64,000 nucleotides of DNA from Hydrogenovibrio marinus (lineage in GTDB: Bacteria; Pseudomonadota; Gammaproteobacteria; Thiomicrospirales; Thiomicrospiraceae), in NCBI RefSeq assembly GCF_013340845.1, contig NZ_AP020335.1:434001-498000 (forward strand), written 5' to 3'. The stretch's first letter is position 1; each line of letters begins with the position of its first letter. Under the pieces are notes generated by a model that was given only the letters and a program-made list of their open reading frames with translations, was not told the DNA's origin and did no database searches. The translations under genes and the position numbers were made by a program. This document shows positions 63,330 to 64,000 of this stretch, in pieces.

Positions 63330-64000
63330 GTGAAGAGTTTTTTATTAGGGACGATGCTATTGTTTGCGTGTGTAAATTCTGTTTTTGCATCTTTTGAAGA
63401 TGTTCAAGGCGCTGTTTTCAGTGCCTTAAAAAAGAAAGACTATAAGGCGGCATACAATTTACTGGAGCCCTTAGTTGAAAAAGGCGATGTGCATGCAGAG
63501 TCGTTGCTGGGCTTGGAGTATCGATACGGGAAAGGAGGTTTTCCAAAAGATAATGAGAAAGCGTTATTTTTATTGACGAAGGCGGCGAACCAAAAAGATA
63601 GCTTAGCAAGTTTGGAACTTACATCTATGTATTTAAACGGAGATGGAGTTCCAAAGGATACTGAGAAAGCTTTTAAATACGCGAAGATTTCAGCTGAGCA
63701 AGGGGTAAAGGATGGTTATCCCAACGGAATGTATAACTATGGTTATTTTTTATTTAATGGTTTAGGTACAAAGCGTGATTATAAGAAAGCTTTTAATGCG
63801 TTTAAGAAAGCTTCCGACATGGGGCATTCAAAAGCACCATTCTATGTTGGCTTAATCCTCGAAAAGGGTTTGGCTGGGGGGAAAAAACCTAAGGAAGCAT
63901 TTGCTTGGTACATGAAGGGTGCTGAGAGAGGGTATTACCGCAGCCAGAATAGAGTCGGCCAGGCTTATGAAGCTGGAGATTTGGTAAAGCGTGATTTTAA
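63330..64000 (+). CDS. secreted Sel1-repeat protein (partial, runs off the edge)
   Basis: The frame starts at GTG 63330, with AAGGGG 6 nt upstream, and is open to the end of the window (about 223 residues visible). The N-terminus VKSFLLGTMLLFACVNSVFA is a signal peptide. Repeated Sel1-type units follow, with A-L-G-x-x-Y and D-x-x-K-A-xx-W/Y patterns (for example GDGVPKDTEKAFKYAKISAE and KKAFNAFKKASDMGHSKAPF). It is probably a periplasmic interaction scaffold. No ATG start is near, so it is easy to miss. It may belong to the chromosome beyond the island. Confidence 0.8.
   Translation, partial: MKSFLLGTMLLFACVNSVFASFEDVQGAVFSALKKKDYKAAYNLLEPLVEKGDVHAESLLGLEYRYGKGGFPKDNEKALFLLTKAANQKDSLASLELTSMYLNGDGVPKDTEKAFKYAKISAEQGVKDGYPNGMYNYGYFLFNGLGTKRDYKKAFNAFKKASDMGHSKAPFYVGLILEKGLAGGKKPKEAFAWYMKGAERGYYRSQNRVGQAYEAGDLVKRDF

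Noticed and set aside
1-64000. CRISPR array
   Set aside because: The repeated 20-bp units are far apart and in both orientations; no regularly spaced array or cas gene was seen.

Overview
The window reads as chromosomal DNA of a gammaproteobacterium with moderate (mid-40s %, by eye) GC. Diagnostic blocks are prs-rplY-pth-ychF, lptM-lysA, yqgE-ruvX-pyrB-pyrC', and rpsU-yqeY-dnaG-rpoD followed by a CAU tRNA. The flavour suggests a marine Thiotrichales-type bacterium (Thiomicrospira/Hydrogenovibrio relatives), but nothing seen here proves the genus.

Layout. 1-5.8 kb: a TPR lipoprotein, tRNA-Gln, prs, rplY, pth, ychF and tRNA-Met. 6-23.3 kb: a membrane diguanylate cyclase, a GcvH-like protein without its lipoyl lysine, rlmI, lysA/lptM, an esterase, two split-PilZ proteins, metX-metW, yggT-proC, a PAS/CZB chemoreceptor and an unknown 335-residue protein. 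23.5-37.6 kb: an FMN glutamate-synthase-like protein, yggS, ppk2, a long minus-strand run (rsmE, gshA-gshB-apbE, yqgE-ruvX-pyrB-pyrC') and metF/metK, with a SAM-II/SAM-V-like riboswitch before metK. 37.9-53.6 kb: an EAL-CBS-GGDEF protein, purE-purK, nnrED, uppP, a MidA-like methyltransferase, two tandem FliG-C-like proteins, folB, plsY, tsaD and the macromolecular-synthesis cluster, ending in tRNA-Ile2(CAU).

From 53.7 kb to 63.2 kb the DNA changes to an AT-rich accessory island with all its own genes on the minus strand. In transcription order these are an unknown 298-aa protein, a polytopic membrane protein, an AlpA/excisionase-like gene, a 92-aa protein, a P2 gpA-type HUH replication endonuclease, a 35-aa hydrophobic peptide and an 812-aa protein with a zinc ribbon and a PD-(D/E)XK-like end. 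Two identical IS3-family elements (1239 bp each, 3-bp target duplications AGA and CTA) hit it. One splits the AlpA-like gene and the other replaces the last residues of the membrane protein; both original reading frames can be rebuilt exactly. A secreted Sel1-repeat protein runs off the right edge.

The most unusual signal is a roughly 20-bp dispersed repeat, consensus AAAATCTRCCAGGTTGGGG. There are twelve clear copies in the first 48 kb, in both orientations, as inverted pairs at gene ends, as single intergenic copies, and inside two genes in different reading frames. None was found in the island. The pattern resembles DNA-uptake sequences of other bacteria, but that is inference.
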